Shown here: positions 51,909 to 60,905 of the stretch, one piece after another
How the letters are laid out: each line of letters starts with the position of its first letter
How positions within the stretch are numbered: position 1 is the stretch's first letter
Assembly: GCA_001770955.1 (NCBI GenBank)
Contig: MESL01000021.1
Span: 88,089-152,088, forward strand
Direction: 5' to 3'
DNA: 64,000 bases
Source of the DNA: Burkholderiales bacterium RIFCSPLOWO2_12_FULL_65_40
GTDB lineage: Bacteria > Pseudomonadota > Gammaproteobacteria > Burkholderiales > Burkholderiaceae_C
Position numbers and translations under genes: made by a program
Notes under the pieces: generated by a model
Database searches by the model: none
What the model was told of the DNA's origin: nothing
Seen by the model: the letters and a program-made list of their open reading frames with translations, nothing else

Positions 51909-53774
51909 ATGTCGCGCCACTCCCCAACGCCGGCCTTCTGGCCGGCGTTGCTGTTTTCAAGCCTGCTTTTTCTGCAGGGCTGCAGCCTGCTCCCGCATCA
52001 GGAGGCCGATGCGCAAGCCACCGCCACGGCAGGGCAGCCCGCGCCGGACGCCTTCACGCTGGTGGTGCTGGCGCCGCCTGCCATCCGCCCCACCCTGGAG
52101 CGCCATCTCGACCTGCAACGCTTTCGCACCCAGCCCGACCTGCATCCGCGCGAACTGACGCGCCTGCTCGGCGCCGCCGACGACAACGCGCGCGAACTGC
52201 TGGCCACGCTGGGCTATTTCAGCCCCACGCTGACGGTGGACCTGGTGCCCACGCCGCCCGGCAGCACCGCCCCGCCCACCATCACCGTGCGCGTGGAGCC
52301 CGGTCCGCAGACCCAGGTGGTGGAAGCCGAGGTGGACTTTGCCGGCCCGCCGCCCGACAACGCCCAGGCGCGGCGCCAGCACGCACGCATCCGCAGCAGC
52401 TGGCTGCTGCCGCCCGGCCAGCCCTTCACCCAGACCGGCTGGGACAACGCCAAGAGCCAGGGCCTGCGCCAGCTGCAAACCCGGCGCCACCCCACCGCCC
52501 GCATCGCCCAGAGCCGCGCTGACATCGATGCCGACCAGCAGCAGGCCCGCCTGGCCGTCACCTACGACCCCGGCCCGCTGGTCCGCTTTGGACCGCTGCG
52601 CGTGGAGGGCAACCAGCGCTACGACCCCGACGGCGCACGCCGCCTGGCCCGCCTGCCCACGGGCGCCGAATACGACGAAGCCCAGCTGCTCGACGCCCAG
52701 TTGCGCCTGGCCAGCAGCGGTTATTACGACGCGGTGTTCCTCACCCTCGACACCGAAGGCACCGACCCGCTGGCCGCCCCTGTGGTGGCCCAGGTGCGCG
52801 AGGCGCCGCTGCAAAAGCTGGTGTCGGGCGTGGGCCTGTCCACCGACAGCGGCGCCCGGCTGTCGCTGGACCACACGCACAACCGCCTGCCGGTGATTGG
52901 CTGGCGGGCGCTGAGCAAGCTCTCGCTCGACCGCAACACCAAGCGCCTGGGCACCGACTGGATGGCGCTGCCCGACGACAGCGGCTGGCGCTGGTTCAGC
53001 GGCGCACAGCTGCAGCGCGAAACCACGGGCGACTACGAAGTCAACAGCACGCGCCTGCGCGCCGGGCGCAGCCAATCCACCGACCACATCGACCGCAACT
53101 ACGCCCTGCAGATCGACACCGCCCGCAGCCAGGGCGTGAATGCCCCGCCATCGAGCACCGCGCTCAGCGCCCAGTTCGGCTGGACCGGCCGCTACTTCAA
53201 CAACCCCACCCACCCCACGCGCGGCCACGGCGTGGCCTGGGAGCTGGGCGTGGGCACCACGCTGCGCCCCCAGCGCGACCCCTTTGTGCGCCTGCTGGCG
53301 CGCTGGCTGCACTACCAGCCCCTGGGCCGGGTGGAAGCCGCACAAGGCCCCGCGCGCCAGAGCCGCCTGGCCTGGCGCGCCGAAGCCGGCGCGGTGCTGG
53401 CGCGCAGCAGCGCCCAGTTGCCGGTGACCCAGCTCTTTCTGACCGGCGGCGACACCACCGTGCGCGGCTATGGCTACCGCGCCATCGGCGCGCGCACTGA
53501 CAACGGCCAGCTGTTTGGCGGCCGCTATTTGGCCGTGGGCAGCGCCGAATGGCAGCGCCCCATCGTCTGGAAGGGCGAGATGACCGACTGGGAAAGCACC
53601 CTGTTCGTGGACGCCGGCGCCGTGGCCGACCAGCCCGGCGACCTGCACGCCCGCGTGGGCGTGGGCGCCGGACTGCGCTGGCGCAGCCCCGTGGGACCGG
53701 TGCAGGCCGACCTGGCCTGGGGCGTGCAGGCCAAGGAATTGCGCCTGCACCTGCGCCTGGGCTTCTCTTTCTGA
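51909..53774 (+). CDS. tamA: Outer-membrane autotransporter assembly factor TamA
   Basis: BamA-superfamily outer-membrane protein of 621 residues. The N-terminal part has POTRA-type domains (for example LVRFGPLRVEGNQRYD near 218), followed by a beta-barrel ending in HLRLGFSF (C-terminal Phe) with the VRGYGYRAIG signature. The signal ends in LFLQGCS, a possible lipobox with Cys25, unusual for a barrel protein. It lies five bases after the VWA gene and four bases before tamB; TamA and TamB form one complex for outer-membrane protein or lipid export. Confidence 0.92.
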   Translation: MSRHSPTPAFWPALLFSSLLFLQGCSLLPHQEADAQATATAGQPAPDAFTLVVLAPPAIRPTLERHLDLQRFRTQPDLHPRELTRLLGAADDNARELLATLGYFSPTLTVDLVPTPPGSTAPPTITVRVEPGPQTQVVEAEVDFAGPPPDNAQARRQHARIRSSWLLPPGQPFTQTGWDNAKSQGLRQLQTRRHPTARIAQSRADIDADQQQARLAVTYDPGPLVRFGPLRVEGNQRYDPDGARRLARLPTGAEYDEAQLLDAQLRLASSGYYDAVFLTLDTEGTDPLAAPVVAQVREAPLQKLVSGVGLSTDSGARLSLDHTHNRLPVIGWRALSKLSLDRNTKRLGTDWMALPDDSGWRWFSGAQLQRETTGDYEVNSTRLRAGRSQSTDHIDRNYALQIDTARSQGVNAPPSSTALSAQFGWTGRYFNNPTHPTRGHGVAWELGVGTTLRPQRDPFVRLLARWLHYQPLGRVEAAQGPARQSRLAWRAEAGAVLARSSAQLPVTQLFLTGGDTTVRGYGYRAIGARTDNGQLFGGRYLAVGSAEWQRPIVWKGEMTDWESTLFVDAGAVADQPGDLHARVGVGAGLRWRSPVGPVQADLAWGVQAKELRLHLRLGFSF

Positions 53775-53777
53775 CCG

Positions 53778-56700
53778 ATGTCCGAGCGCACACCCACACC
53801 CCCGCGCCCTGGCCCCCGCCCCGGCCCCGAAGTGTTTGCCGCCGGTTCCAGCCGCCCGCCCGCACCCAACCCCTTTACAGCCGGTGCCAGCAGCGCCCCC
53901 ACCACCCGCACCGCGCCGCGCCACCCCTGGCGGGCCCTGGGCTGGATGGGCGGCTTGCTCACCAGTGTGGTGACGCTGGTGCTGGTGGCGGCGGCCGCCC
54001 TGTGGTGGTGGCTGGGCAGCCCGCAATCGCTGGCCACGGCGATGGCGCAGGCCGCCGCCCGCCTTCCAGCCGGGCAACAGCTGGAAAGCCGCGAGGTATC
54101 GGGCACGCTGCGCAGCGGCGGGCACATCGGCTGGCTACGCTGGCGCAGCCCCACGCTGACGGTGGAGGCGCACGACATCCGCATTGGCTGGAGCCTGGCA
54201 CCGTTGCTGCAGCGCAGCGTGCAACTGGGCGAGGTGCAGGCGGCCCGCGTGGACATCACCCCCACACCGCAGCCGGGTGAGGCCACGCCCCCGCAACCGC
54301 TGGAGCAGCTGGTGCTGCCCGTGCGCGTGGACGTTCCGTTCCAGATCGGCCTGCTGCAATGGCACGGCGCCACTGCCGCGCAAGCCTTGGCAGGCCGCTA
54401 CCGCCACGACCGCACGCAGCACCAGCTGGAGATCAGCGGCGTCGAGCTAGCCCAGGGCCACTACCGCGCCCAGGCCACGCTGCAGGCCCACGCCCCGATG
54501 CAGCTGGAGGCCACCATCGACGGCGAGGTGCACACCACCCCGCCCGGCTCCAACCAGCCCCTGGCGCTGTCGGCCCACGCCACGCTGCAAGGCCCCCTGG
54601 CCGGTGCCGCTGCCCAGTTGCAACTGGCAGCGCAACTGCGCCCCGGCACCGGCGCTACACCCTCCGCCGCCCACGCCATGCAGGCCGAGGTGACGGCCGA
54701 TATCGCCCCCTGGGCTGCCCAGCCCCTGCGCCAGGCCCAGGCCACACTGCACGCCGTCAACCTGGCCGCCCTGTGGCCGCAGGCCCCCGCCACCGCACTG
54801 CAGGGCACGGTGCAGGCCGGCCCGCGCCCGGAGGGCTGGAGCATCACCGCCGCACTGCAAAACGGGGCACCCGGCCCGTGGGACCAGCAGAAACTGCCGC
54901 TCAGCGCCCTGAACGCCAGCACCCTGTACGACGGCACGCGCTGGAACGTGCCCGAAGCCCGCCTGCAGGTGGGCAGCGGCAGCATCACCTTGCAAGGCCG
55001 TTACGCGGTGGCCGACACCACCATCGAAGGCAGCGCGCAAGTGCAGGGCCTGAGCCCCGCCGCCGTGCACAGCCAGCTCGACGCCAGCCCGCTGGGCGGC
55101 CAGGTGCGCGCCCGCACCGAGGGGGGCACGGTGCACTTCCACCTGGATGTGCAGGCCGCGGCCCGCGCCGCAGCCAAGGCGCCATCGCCCGCGGCATTCG
55201 CCACCGCCCCGATTCGGCTGCGCCTGCAAAGCGCCCGTGCCAGCGGCACCTGGCGCCAGGGCCTGCTGTCACTGCAGACCGTGGACGTTCAGGCCCTGCA
55301 GGCCCGGCTGCAGGGCCAGGCCATTGCCGTCACGCTGGGGGCCGCGCCATCGGCGCGCGGTACGCTCTCGCTGACCCTGCCCGGCGCGACGGCCAGCGCC
55401 AACGGCCAGCTGGGGCAGGACGCCGGTGCCGGCCAGGCCCAGCTGGTGCTGGAACAGGCCGAACGCACCCAGGCCTGGCTGCAGGCCCTGCCCGGCCTTG
55501 CCCAGGCGCTGGGCGGGCGGCAACTGCAAGGCCAGGCCCGGCTCGATGCCCGCTGGCAAGGCGGCTGGAACGCGCTGCGCCACCCCTGGCAGGCCGCCAC
55601 CGGGCAGGCCCCAGCCGCGCCTGCGCCCCAAGGCGACTTCCGGCTGGACGCCACGCTGGCCGCCCCCCGGCTCGACATCACCCTGCCCCCGCCCGCCCAG
55701 AGTTCCGTGCCCACCCGCGTGCAACTGCGCAACCTGCAGGCCCGGCTGGACGGCTCGCTGGCGCAGGCCACCCTGGCGCTGGATGGCCAGGCGCAGATGG
55801 ACGGCGTCCGCGCCGACCTGAGCACGCGGCTCAGCGGTGGCCTGGGCACCCGCCCCACCGCCACCGCACCCTGGCGCGCCGACGTGGCCGCGCTGCGCCT
55901 GCAGCTGCAGGTCCCCGAGCGCCCCGGCCCCTGGGTGCTGCAGCTCGACCAGCCCCTGGCCCTGACCCTGCGCCAGCCCCCCGCCGCAGCCGCTGGCACC
56001 GCCCGCAGCACCCTGCAGGCCGCCGAAGGCCAGGCCACCCTCAGCGGCCCCCTGCCCGGCCGCATGGCCCTGCGCTGGCAGCCCACGCAACTGGGCACCA
56101 CGGCCAGCGGCGCGCTGCAACTGCAAACCCGTGGCACCCTCGCCCAGCTGCCGCTGGCCTGGGCCGACGCCCTGGCAGGCAAGGGCCAGAGCCTGGCCGA
56201 CCTCGGCCTGGGCGGCAACCTGGTGCTGCAGGGTGAGTGGGACGTGCAACTGGCCGACACCCTGCGCGCCAGCGCACGCCTGCAGCGCAGCAGCGGCGAC
56301 CTGCGCGTGAACGCCGGCGACCGCAGCGCCGCCACCGCTCCGGCCACGCAGCGCAGCGGCCCCGACGGCACGCCCCTGCCGACCCCGGCCAGCGCCGACG
56401 GCCCCGGCACCTGGGCCGGTGTGCGCCAGGCGTCGGTGCAGCTCGATGCGCAGGGCGGCGACATCCGCGCCCGCATCGACTGGGACAGCGAAAGCGCGGG
56501 CACCCTGCAGGCCGACGCCCGCACCACGCTGGCGCCGGGCAGCGCCTCTACACCAAACGCCTGGCATTGGCCGCCCGACGCCCCTGTGGCGGCCCGCGTG
56601 CAGGCCCGCCTGCCCGACCTGGGCGTGTGGTCGGCCCTGGCCCCGCCGGGCTGGCGCGTGCAGGGCACGCTCAATGCCGACGCCACGCTCTCGGGCACCC

Positions 56701-57977
56701 GCCGCCAGCCCCAATGGCAAGGCACGCTGGGAGCCGACCAGCTTGCCGTGCGCTCGCTGGCCGATGGCGTGGACCTGCAAGACGGCCGCCTGCGCGGCGT
56801 GCTGCGCGGCAACCGCCTCGACATCACCGAATTCACCCTGCACGGCGGCAGCGGCAGCAGCGCGCGCATTGCCGGCTACAGCGGCAACCGCACCGCCGCA
56901 CCGCGCGACGGCGGCCGCCTGCAAGGCAGCGGCAGCATCAGCTGGAATCCGCCCGCAGACGACGCCCCCGCAGGGTCTGGCATAGGCATGCAGTTCACGG
57001 CCGAGGCGCGCGCGCTGCAGGTGCAGGTGCGCGCCGACCGCCAGGCCAGTGTGTCGGGCACCCTGCGCGGCACCCTGGCCGAGGGCCTGTTCACCCTGCG
57101 CGGCCAGCTCACGGTGGACCGCGCCACCCTGCTGCTGCCCGACGAGACCGCGCCCCGCCTGGGCACCGACGTGGTGGTGCGCTCGGCGGCGCGCGACGCC
57201 GCCGCGCAGCAGAATGCCCAGGCCGCCGCCCGCAGCGCCACCCGCGCGCAAACGGCGCGCCCGCCCGACATTGCCGTCACCATCGACCTGGGCACCGACT
57301 TCGCCCTGCAAGGCCAGGGCATCACCACGCGGCTCGAAGGCGTGCTGGAAATCCGCAGCGCGGCCAGCCCCACCGCGCCGCCGCGTGTGGTGGGCGAAAT
57401 CCGCACAGTGCAAGGCCGCTACCGCGCCTGGGGCCAGATGCTGGACGTGGAAACGGGCCTGATCCGCTTCAACGGCCCCTACAACAACCCCTCGCTCGAC
57501 ATCCTGGCGCTGCGCCCGCATATCAGCGTGCGCGCCGGCGTGCAGGTGCAGGGCACCGCCCTGGCGCCGCGCGTGCGGTTGTACTCCGAGCCCGACCTGC
57601 CCGATGCCGAAAAGCTCGCCTGGGTGGTGCTGGGCCGCAGCGCAGCCACCGGCGGCGCCGAAGCCGCCGTGCTGCAGCAGGCCGCCCTGGCCCTGCTGGG
57701 CGGCAAACGCGACAGCGCCAGCACCCAGATCGCCAGCCGCCTGGGCCTGGACGAAATCGGCTTCAAAGGCCCCGGCACGGGCGAGGACGCCACCAGCGCC
57801 GCCCTCACCCTGGGCAAGCGCCTGTCGAAAGACCTGTACGTGACCTACGAGCGCAGCCTCTCGGGCACGCTGGGCACGCTCTACATCTTCTACGACCTCT
57901 CGCGCCAGCTCACCCTGCGCGGCCAGACCGGCAGCACCAGCGCGGTGGACCTGATCCACACCCTGCGCTACGACTGA
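53778..57977 (+). CDS. tamB: Translocation and assembly module subunit TamB
   Basis: Very long inner-membrane-anchored protein (1399 residues). It has one membrane helix near residue 60 (MGGLLTSVVTLVLVAAAAL), a repetitive beta-rich periplasmic stretch and the C-terminal DUF490/TamB domain (VVGEIRTVQGRYRAWGQML, VETGLIRFNG, PDLPDAEKLAWVVLGRS). Its length is normal for the family. The long beta-taco helix is thought to shuttle lipid or protein to TamA. Stop is followed by a family 1 repeat and tRNA-Arg. Confidence 0.94.
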   Translation: MSERTPTPPRPGPRPGPEVFAAGSSRPPAPNPFTAGASSAPTTRTAPRHPWRALGWMGGLLTSVVTLVLVAAAALWWWLGSPQSLATAMAQAAARLPAGQQLESREVSGTLRSGGHIGWLRWRSPTLTVEAHDIRIGWSLAPLLQRSVQLGEVQAARVDITPTPQPGEATPPQPLEQLVLPVRVDVPFQIGLLQWHGATAAQALAGRYRHDRTQHQLEISGVELAQGHYRAQATLQAHAPMQLEATIDGEVHTTPPGSNQPLALSAHATLQGPLAGAAAQLQLAAQLRPGTGATPSAAHAMQAEVTADIAPWAAQPLRQAQATLHAVNLAALWPQAPATALQGTVQAGPRPEGWSITAALQNGAPGPWDQQKLPLSALNASTLYDGTRWNVPEARLQVGSGSITLQGRYAVADTTIEGSAQVQGLSPAAVHSQLDASPLGGQVRARTEGGTVHFHLDVQAAARAAAKAPSPAAFATAPIRLRLQSARASGTWRQGLLSLQTVDVQALQARLQGQAIAVTLGAAPSARGTLSLTLPGATASANGQLGQDAGAGQAQLVLEQAERTQAWLQALPGLAQALGGRQLQGQARLDARWQGGWNALRHPWQAATGQAPAAPAPQGDFRLDATLAAPRLDITLPPPAQSSVPTRVQLRNLQARLDGSLAQATLALDGQAQMDGVRADLSTRLSGGLGTRPTATAPWRADVAALRLQLQVPERPGPWVLQLDQPLALTLRQPPAAAAGTARSTLQAAEGQATLSGPLPGRMALRWQPTQLGTTASGALQLQTRGTLAQLPLAWADALAGKGQSLADLGLGGNLVLQGEWDVQLADTLRASARLQRSSGDLRVNAGDRSAATAPATQRSGPDGTPLPTPASADGPGTWAGVRQASVQLDAQGGDIRARIDWDSESAGTLQADARTTLAPGSASTPNAWHWPPDAPVAARVQARLPDLGVWSALAPPGWRVQGTLNADATLSGTRRQPQWQGTLGADQLAVRSLADGVDLQDGRLRGVLRGNRLDITEFTLHGGSGSSARIAGYSGNRTAAPRDGGRLQGSGSISWNPPADDAPAGSGIGMQFTAEARALQVQVRADRQASVSGTLRGTLAEGLFTLRGQLTVDRATLLLPDETAPRLGTDVVVRSAARDAAAQQNAQAAARSATRAQTARPPDIAVTIDLGTDFALQGQGITTRLEGVLEIRSAASPTAPPRVVGEIRTVQGRYRAWGQMLDVETGLIRFNGPYNNPSLDILALRPHISVRAGVQVQGTALAPRVRLYSEPDLPDAEKLAWVVLGRSAATGGAEAAVLQQAALALLGGKRDSASTQIASRLGLDEIGFKGPGTGEDATSAALTLGKRLSKDLYVTYERSLSGTLGTLYIFYDLSRQLTLRGQTGSTSAVDLIHTLRYD

Positions 57978-58008
57978 GCCGCCACCGGCCACACCACGGG
58001 TTTTTAAG

Positions 58009-58066
58009 GAAAATCGGCCTCTAGCGCCCGACCATCAGGCGCAAGCAGCTATCAAAACAGAAGCGA
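58009..58066 (-). repeat. Dispersed repeat family 1, copy j
   Basis: Read on the minus strand: CTTCTGTTTTGATAGCTGCT, then TGCGCCTGATGGTCGGGCGC, then TAGAGGCCGATTTT. It lies between tamB and tRNA-Arg and ends about 10 bp before the TACAAT box of the tRNA gene. Confidence 0.8.
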
Positions 58067-58093
58067 AAGAACACGTACAATCCTGGCCTGCCG

Positions 58094-58168
58094 CTCCTCG
58101 TAGTTCAATGGATAGAACGAGTGCCTCCTAAGCGCTAGATACAGGTTCGATTCCTGTCGAGGGGACCA
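58094..58168 (+). tRNA. tRNA-Arg(CCU)
   Basis: A full cloverleaf: acceptor CTCCTCG/CGAGGGG (with U2-G71 wobble), D stem GTTC/GAAC, anticodon stem-loop with CCT at 58127-58129, T stem ACAGG/CCTGT around TTCGATT, and an encoded CCA end. A TACAAT (58076-58081) lies 12 bp before the 5' end. An integrase gene follows on the same strand, and the 3' half of the tRNA gene is a classic attachment site. Confidence 0.92.
58138..58168. other. Likely left attachment site (attL) within the tRNA 3' end
   Basis: The T-arm and acceptor end of tRNA-Arg(CCU) next to a P4-type integrase are the usual target of tyrosine recombinases; the element normally rebuilds the tRNA end. The right copy is outside the window, so the exact core is not determined. 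Confidence 0.5.
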
Positions 58169-58201
58169 TGAGATTGTCTCGCGGCACGTCACAACACCTT
58201 A

Positions 58202-58236
58202 AAAACCCGCATGCCCCCTAGCATGGCGGGTTTTTT
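58202..58236. terminator. Hairpin terminator after tRNA-Arg
   Basis: AAAAACCCGC-ATGC and GCATGGCGGGTTTTTT form a stem with one bulged base, A-run on the left and six T on the right. It probably ends the tRNA transcript and separates it from the integrase. Confidence 0.75.
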
Positions 58237-58343
58237 CTTGTCTCATAAAACATCACAACGTAATATGCCAACACGGTATTTTTACGGTACTTCCTACGGT
58301 ACACGAGACATACCGCCCAGCCAGATACCGTAAAGAGGCCCAC

Positions 58344-59561
58344 ATGGCACTGACCGACACCTTTGTTAAACAAGTGAAAGACACCGGCAAACCCGCCGGT
58401 GCCAAGTACACAGACGGCGGGGGTATGTACTTGTTGGTGAAGGCCAGCGGCAAATACTGGCGCTGGGACTACGCACTCGCCGGTAAGCGCAAGACGCTGG
58501 CGCTCGGTGTGTACCCCGATGTGCCACTTGCTAAAGCTCGTCAGAAGCGCGACAAGGCGCGGGAACTGCTGGCGGATGGCATAGACCCAAGCACCGCCAA
58601 GCGAGAGGAGAAACAAGCCAAGGCGGTGGCGGCAGGCAACACCTTCGAGGCGATTGCAGAGCAATGGCTGAAGGCCACCCGTGCGAAGCGGGCCGCCATC
58701 ACGCAGGACAAGGTAACGACATGGCTGCGAAAGGACGTGTTTCCCTACATCGGCAAGATGCCCATCACCACCATCGGGCCGCGCGATGTGCTGGCCGTGG
58801 TGCGCAAGATGGAATCCCGGGGTGTGTTCGACAGCGCAAAGCGCATCGGCCAAATTTGCGGGCAGGTATTTCGGTACGCGGTGGCTGAGGGAACGGCAGA
58901 GCGGGACGTAACCACCGACCTGCGAGGCGCATTCCAGCACGCAGAGAAAAAGCACTACGCAGCCATCACCGACCCGGTAAAGCTGGGTGCCCTCCTGCGG
59001 TCCATCGACGCATACACGGGCCACCCTTACTGCGTGGCCGCGTTGAAACTGTCCCCGCTGGTGTTCCTCCGCCCTGGCGAACTACGCACCGCAGAATGGG
59101 CCGAAATTGACCTGGAGGGGGCAGAGTGGCGCATTCCCGGCACCAAGATGAAGATGAAGGCAGACCACATCGTCCCCTTGTCCACCCAAGCGCTGGCGCT
59201 GCTGCGCAGCATGCACCCGGCTACAGGGCACGGAAAGTTTGTTTTCCCCAGCCTGCGCACTGGCGAACGTCCTATGAGTGAGAACACGATCAACGCTGCG
59301 CTTCGAGGTATGGGGTATGCCAAGGAAGTACACAGCGCCCACGGGTTCAGGGCCACGGCGCGGACCATCATGGATGAAGTGTTGGGCGAGCGTGTGGACC
59401 TGATCGAGCACCAACTGGCCCATGCGGTGAAGGATGCAAACGGGCGAGCCTACAACCGCACGGCGCACCTACCAGCACGGCGCGAAATGCTGCAACGCTG
59501 GGCGGACTATCTCGACAGGTTGCGCTTGGGCGCGGACGTGATTCACTTCAAGGCTGCCTAA
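58344..59561 (+). CDS. Tyrosine recombinase (P4-type integrase)
   Basis: Site-specific integrase of 405 residues with an N-terminal DUF4102 arm-binding domain (DGGGMYLLVKASGKYWRWDY), a central SAM-like core-binding domain and the catalytic domain. Catalytic residues are visible: Arg243 (LRPGELR), His333-x-x-Arg336 (HGFRATART), His356/His360 (EHQLAHAV) and Tyr370 (AYNRTAHL). It looks intact. Its position just after tRNA-Arg(CCU) marks the left end of the island. Confidence 0.95.
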   Translation: MALTDTFVKQVKDTGKPAGAKYTDGGGMYLLVKASGKYWRWDYALAGKRKTLALGVYPDVPLAKARQKRDKARELLADGIDPSTAKREEKQAKAVAAGNTFEAIAEQWLKATRAKRAAITQDKVTTWLRKDVFPYIGKMPITTIGPRDVLAVVRKMESRGVFDSAKRIGQICGQVFRYAVAEGTAERDVTTDLRGAFQHAEKKHYAAITDPVKLGALLRSIDAYTGHPYCVAALKLSPLVFLRPGELRTAEWAEIDLEGAEWRIPGTKMKMKADHIVPLSTQALALLRSMHPATGHGKFVFPSLRTGERPMSENTINAALRGMGYAKEVHSAHGFRATARTIMDEVLGERVDLIEHQLAHAVKDANGRAYNRTAHLPARREMLQRWADYLDRLRLGADVIHFKAA

Positions 59562-59856
59562 CCGCTGCTGATGCACCAGCACCTCTCAACCACCGAGTGG
59601 TGCGGCGGAGAACAGCCTCACGCCTTGCGTTGATCTAGCATGGTGTGATACTCTGTGCGGCAATAGGCGCGTGCAATGCGCGCCGCCGTTATGGAGAGTG
59701 GTCCACCGAAGCCCAACAGGTGTAGAAGTCCATACCGGTATTCGACCTAGCGGCAACTGCTGCAGAGGGAATTTCCAGATTCTTGCAGGGCGCTTTCGCT
59801 GCCCTTGCTTTCCATCTCATGCGTGGGTGGCGTTACTGTTTTTCAAGGAAAACGGA
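59562..59856. other. Intergenic region between integrase and the AlpA-like gene
   Basis: No gene is supported. TTGCGT (59624) with ATACTC 17 bp later (about 59647) could be a promoter for the AlpA-like gene. A palindrome around CACCGAGTGGTG lies just after the integrase stop. Confidence 0.4.
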
Positions 59857-60135
59857 ATGCTCACGAAAACCATTGCCGCGCGCGCGGCAGTAAATCTGCA
59901 CCCATCGGCGTTCGATCAACTCCCAGATACCGCAATGCTTCGGCTGGCGCAGCTGGTCCGAAGTGCTGCAAATCCCACAGCCCCTCTACCAATCAGCGGA
60001 GCTACCGTGTGGAGGAAAGTAGCAGCGGGCACCTTCCCCCGGCCGATCAAACTTAGCGAGCGCGTGACCGCCTGGCAGGCCGGCGCTGTTCGTGCGTGGC
60101 TGGCAGGTACTGGCGCGAACGGGGGTGCGGCATGA
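59857..60135 (+). CDS. AlpA-like small DNA-binding regulator or excisionase
   Basis: The 92-residue protein ends in a MerR/AlpA-type helix-turn-helix: the pattern LPISGATVWRKVAAGTFPRPIKLSERVTAWQAGAVRAWL is the AlpA signature (xxxTVWRxxxxGxFPxPxKL ... WxxxEVxxWL). AlpA proteins control integrase or act in excision. AAGGA lies before the ATG at 59857; an upstream reading to 59671 has no such support. Its stop overlaps the next gene by four bases. Confidence 0.88.
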   Translation: MLTKTIAARAAVNLHPSAFDQLPDTAMLRLAQLVRSAANPTAPLPISGATVWRKVAAGTFPRPIKLSERVTAWQAGAVRAWLAGTGANGGAA

Positions 60136-60353
60136 ACGCCAAATGCTCCCGTGAAATTAAGGCCGCCCAAATAATCATGGGTGCGTTTCTCTTCAACAGC
60201 CTGCCCCACGGTAAGGGCAATGGAATCACACGCGCGCGCCAATTGAACATCGGCGTACTGAGTGGTCAAGGCGTGCTCGTCAACAAGTTTGACGGCCGTA
60301 GCGAACGCCGACGCATGGAGCGCGCAACTCGAAAGAATCGGGGTGACGAGTGA
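60132..60353 (+). CDS. Unknown small island protein
   Basis: The 73-residue basic protein has no recognised family. The start ATG overlaps the AlpA stop (ATGA) and its own end overlaps the next start (GTGA), so it belongs to a translationally coupled series. A short hydrophobic patch (AAQIIMGAFLFNSL) is followed by an Arg-rich C-terminus (RSERRRMERATRKN) that could bind nucleic acid. Confidence 0.65.
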   Translation: MNAKCSREIKAAQIIMGAFLFNSLPHGKGNGITRARQLNIGVLSGQGVLVNKFDGRSERRRMERATRKNRGDE

Positions 60354-60559
60354 GCGCGCAGCCGGTTGCTTACGTCACGCCAAAGCGTGGGCGCACGGGT
60401 GCTTGGTCTTGGGTGGTTGCCACGTGCCCCATCTGTGGAAAACGCCACACACATGGAGCCGGTGACGGCGAACGCCCCGCCTACTTGGGCACTCGTGTGG
60501 CGCACTGTGGCCGGGATGGAGAGCCGGGTGTGTACATGTTAGTGGAGGCCCCCCGATGA
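60350..60559 (+). CDS. Unknown small island protein with a zinc-finger-like motif
   Basis: The 69-residue protein starts with a GTG that overlaps the preceding stop. CPICGKRHTHG (about 26-36) plus a later HCGRDG suggests a small zinc-binding fold. No family is recognised. It overlaps the next gene by ATGA. Confidence 0.65.
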   Translation: MSAQPVAYVTPKRGRTGAWSWVVATCPICGKRHTHGAGDGERPAYLGTRVAHCGRDGEPGVYMLVEAPR

Positions 60560-60780
60560 GCGATCCGCACAGGTTTGCAACCCTTCGCGACCGTGCACAA
60601 AAAATGAACTGCACCCTTTCATGGGTTGCTCGCAACACCAACGGGGGCGGGGGGTTTTACGTCCTGCACGACCCCGCGCGAGGGGTACGCCACGGGCGGA
60701 GCGAGCTGGACGACATGGCGATAGAGGTGGTCGCCCTGGAAAGAGCCGACCGGGGTCTGCGCCAAGCCCTTGGGCCATGA
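60556..60780 (+). CDS. Unknown small island protein
   Basis: The 74-residue protein begins at an ATG overlapping the preceding stop. It has a single Cys (about residue 19), a Gly-rich loop (NGGGGFYVLHD) and a charged C-terminus. No family recognised. Its stop overlaps an ATG (60777) that would extend the primase gene, so it may be coupled to it. Confidence 0.65.
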   Translation: MSDPHRFATLRDRAQKMNCTLSWVARNTNGGGGFYVLHDPARGVRHGRSELDDMAIEVVALERADRGLRQALGP

Positions 60781-60905
60781 CACAGCGGCCGACTTCCCCC
60801 TTTCGTTTCGTCGAAAACTCTAAAAAAACGGCCGACTTTTCCCGCCGTTTACTCAAAAAACCCAAAGAAAAGGCCGCACAAAGGCGGCCAAAAAAGGATG
60901 AAAAA

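Noticed and set aside
55269..57992. A 907-codon open frame antisense to tamB
   Set aside because: Its product is low-complexity Gly/Ala/Gln sequence with no domain; it is the mirror of the strongly biased third-codon positions of tamB.
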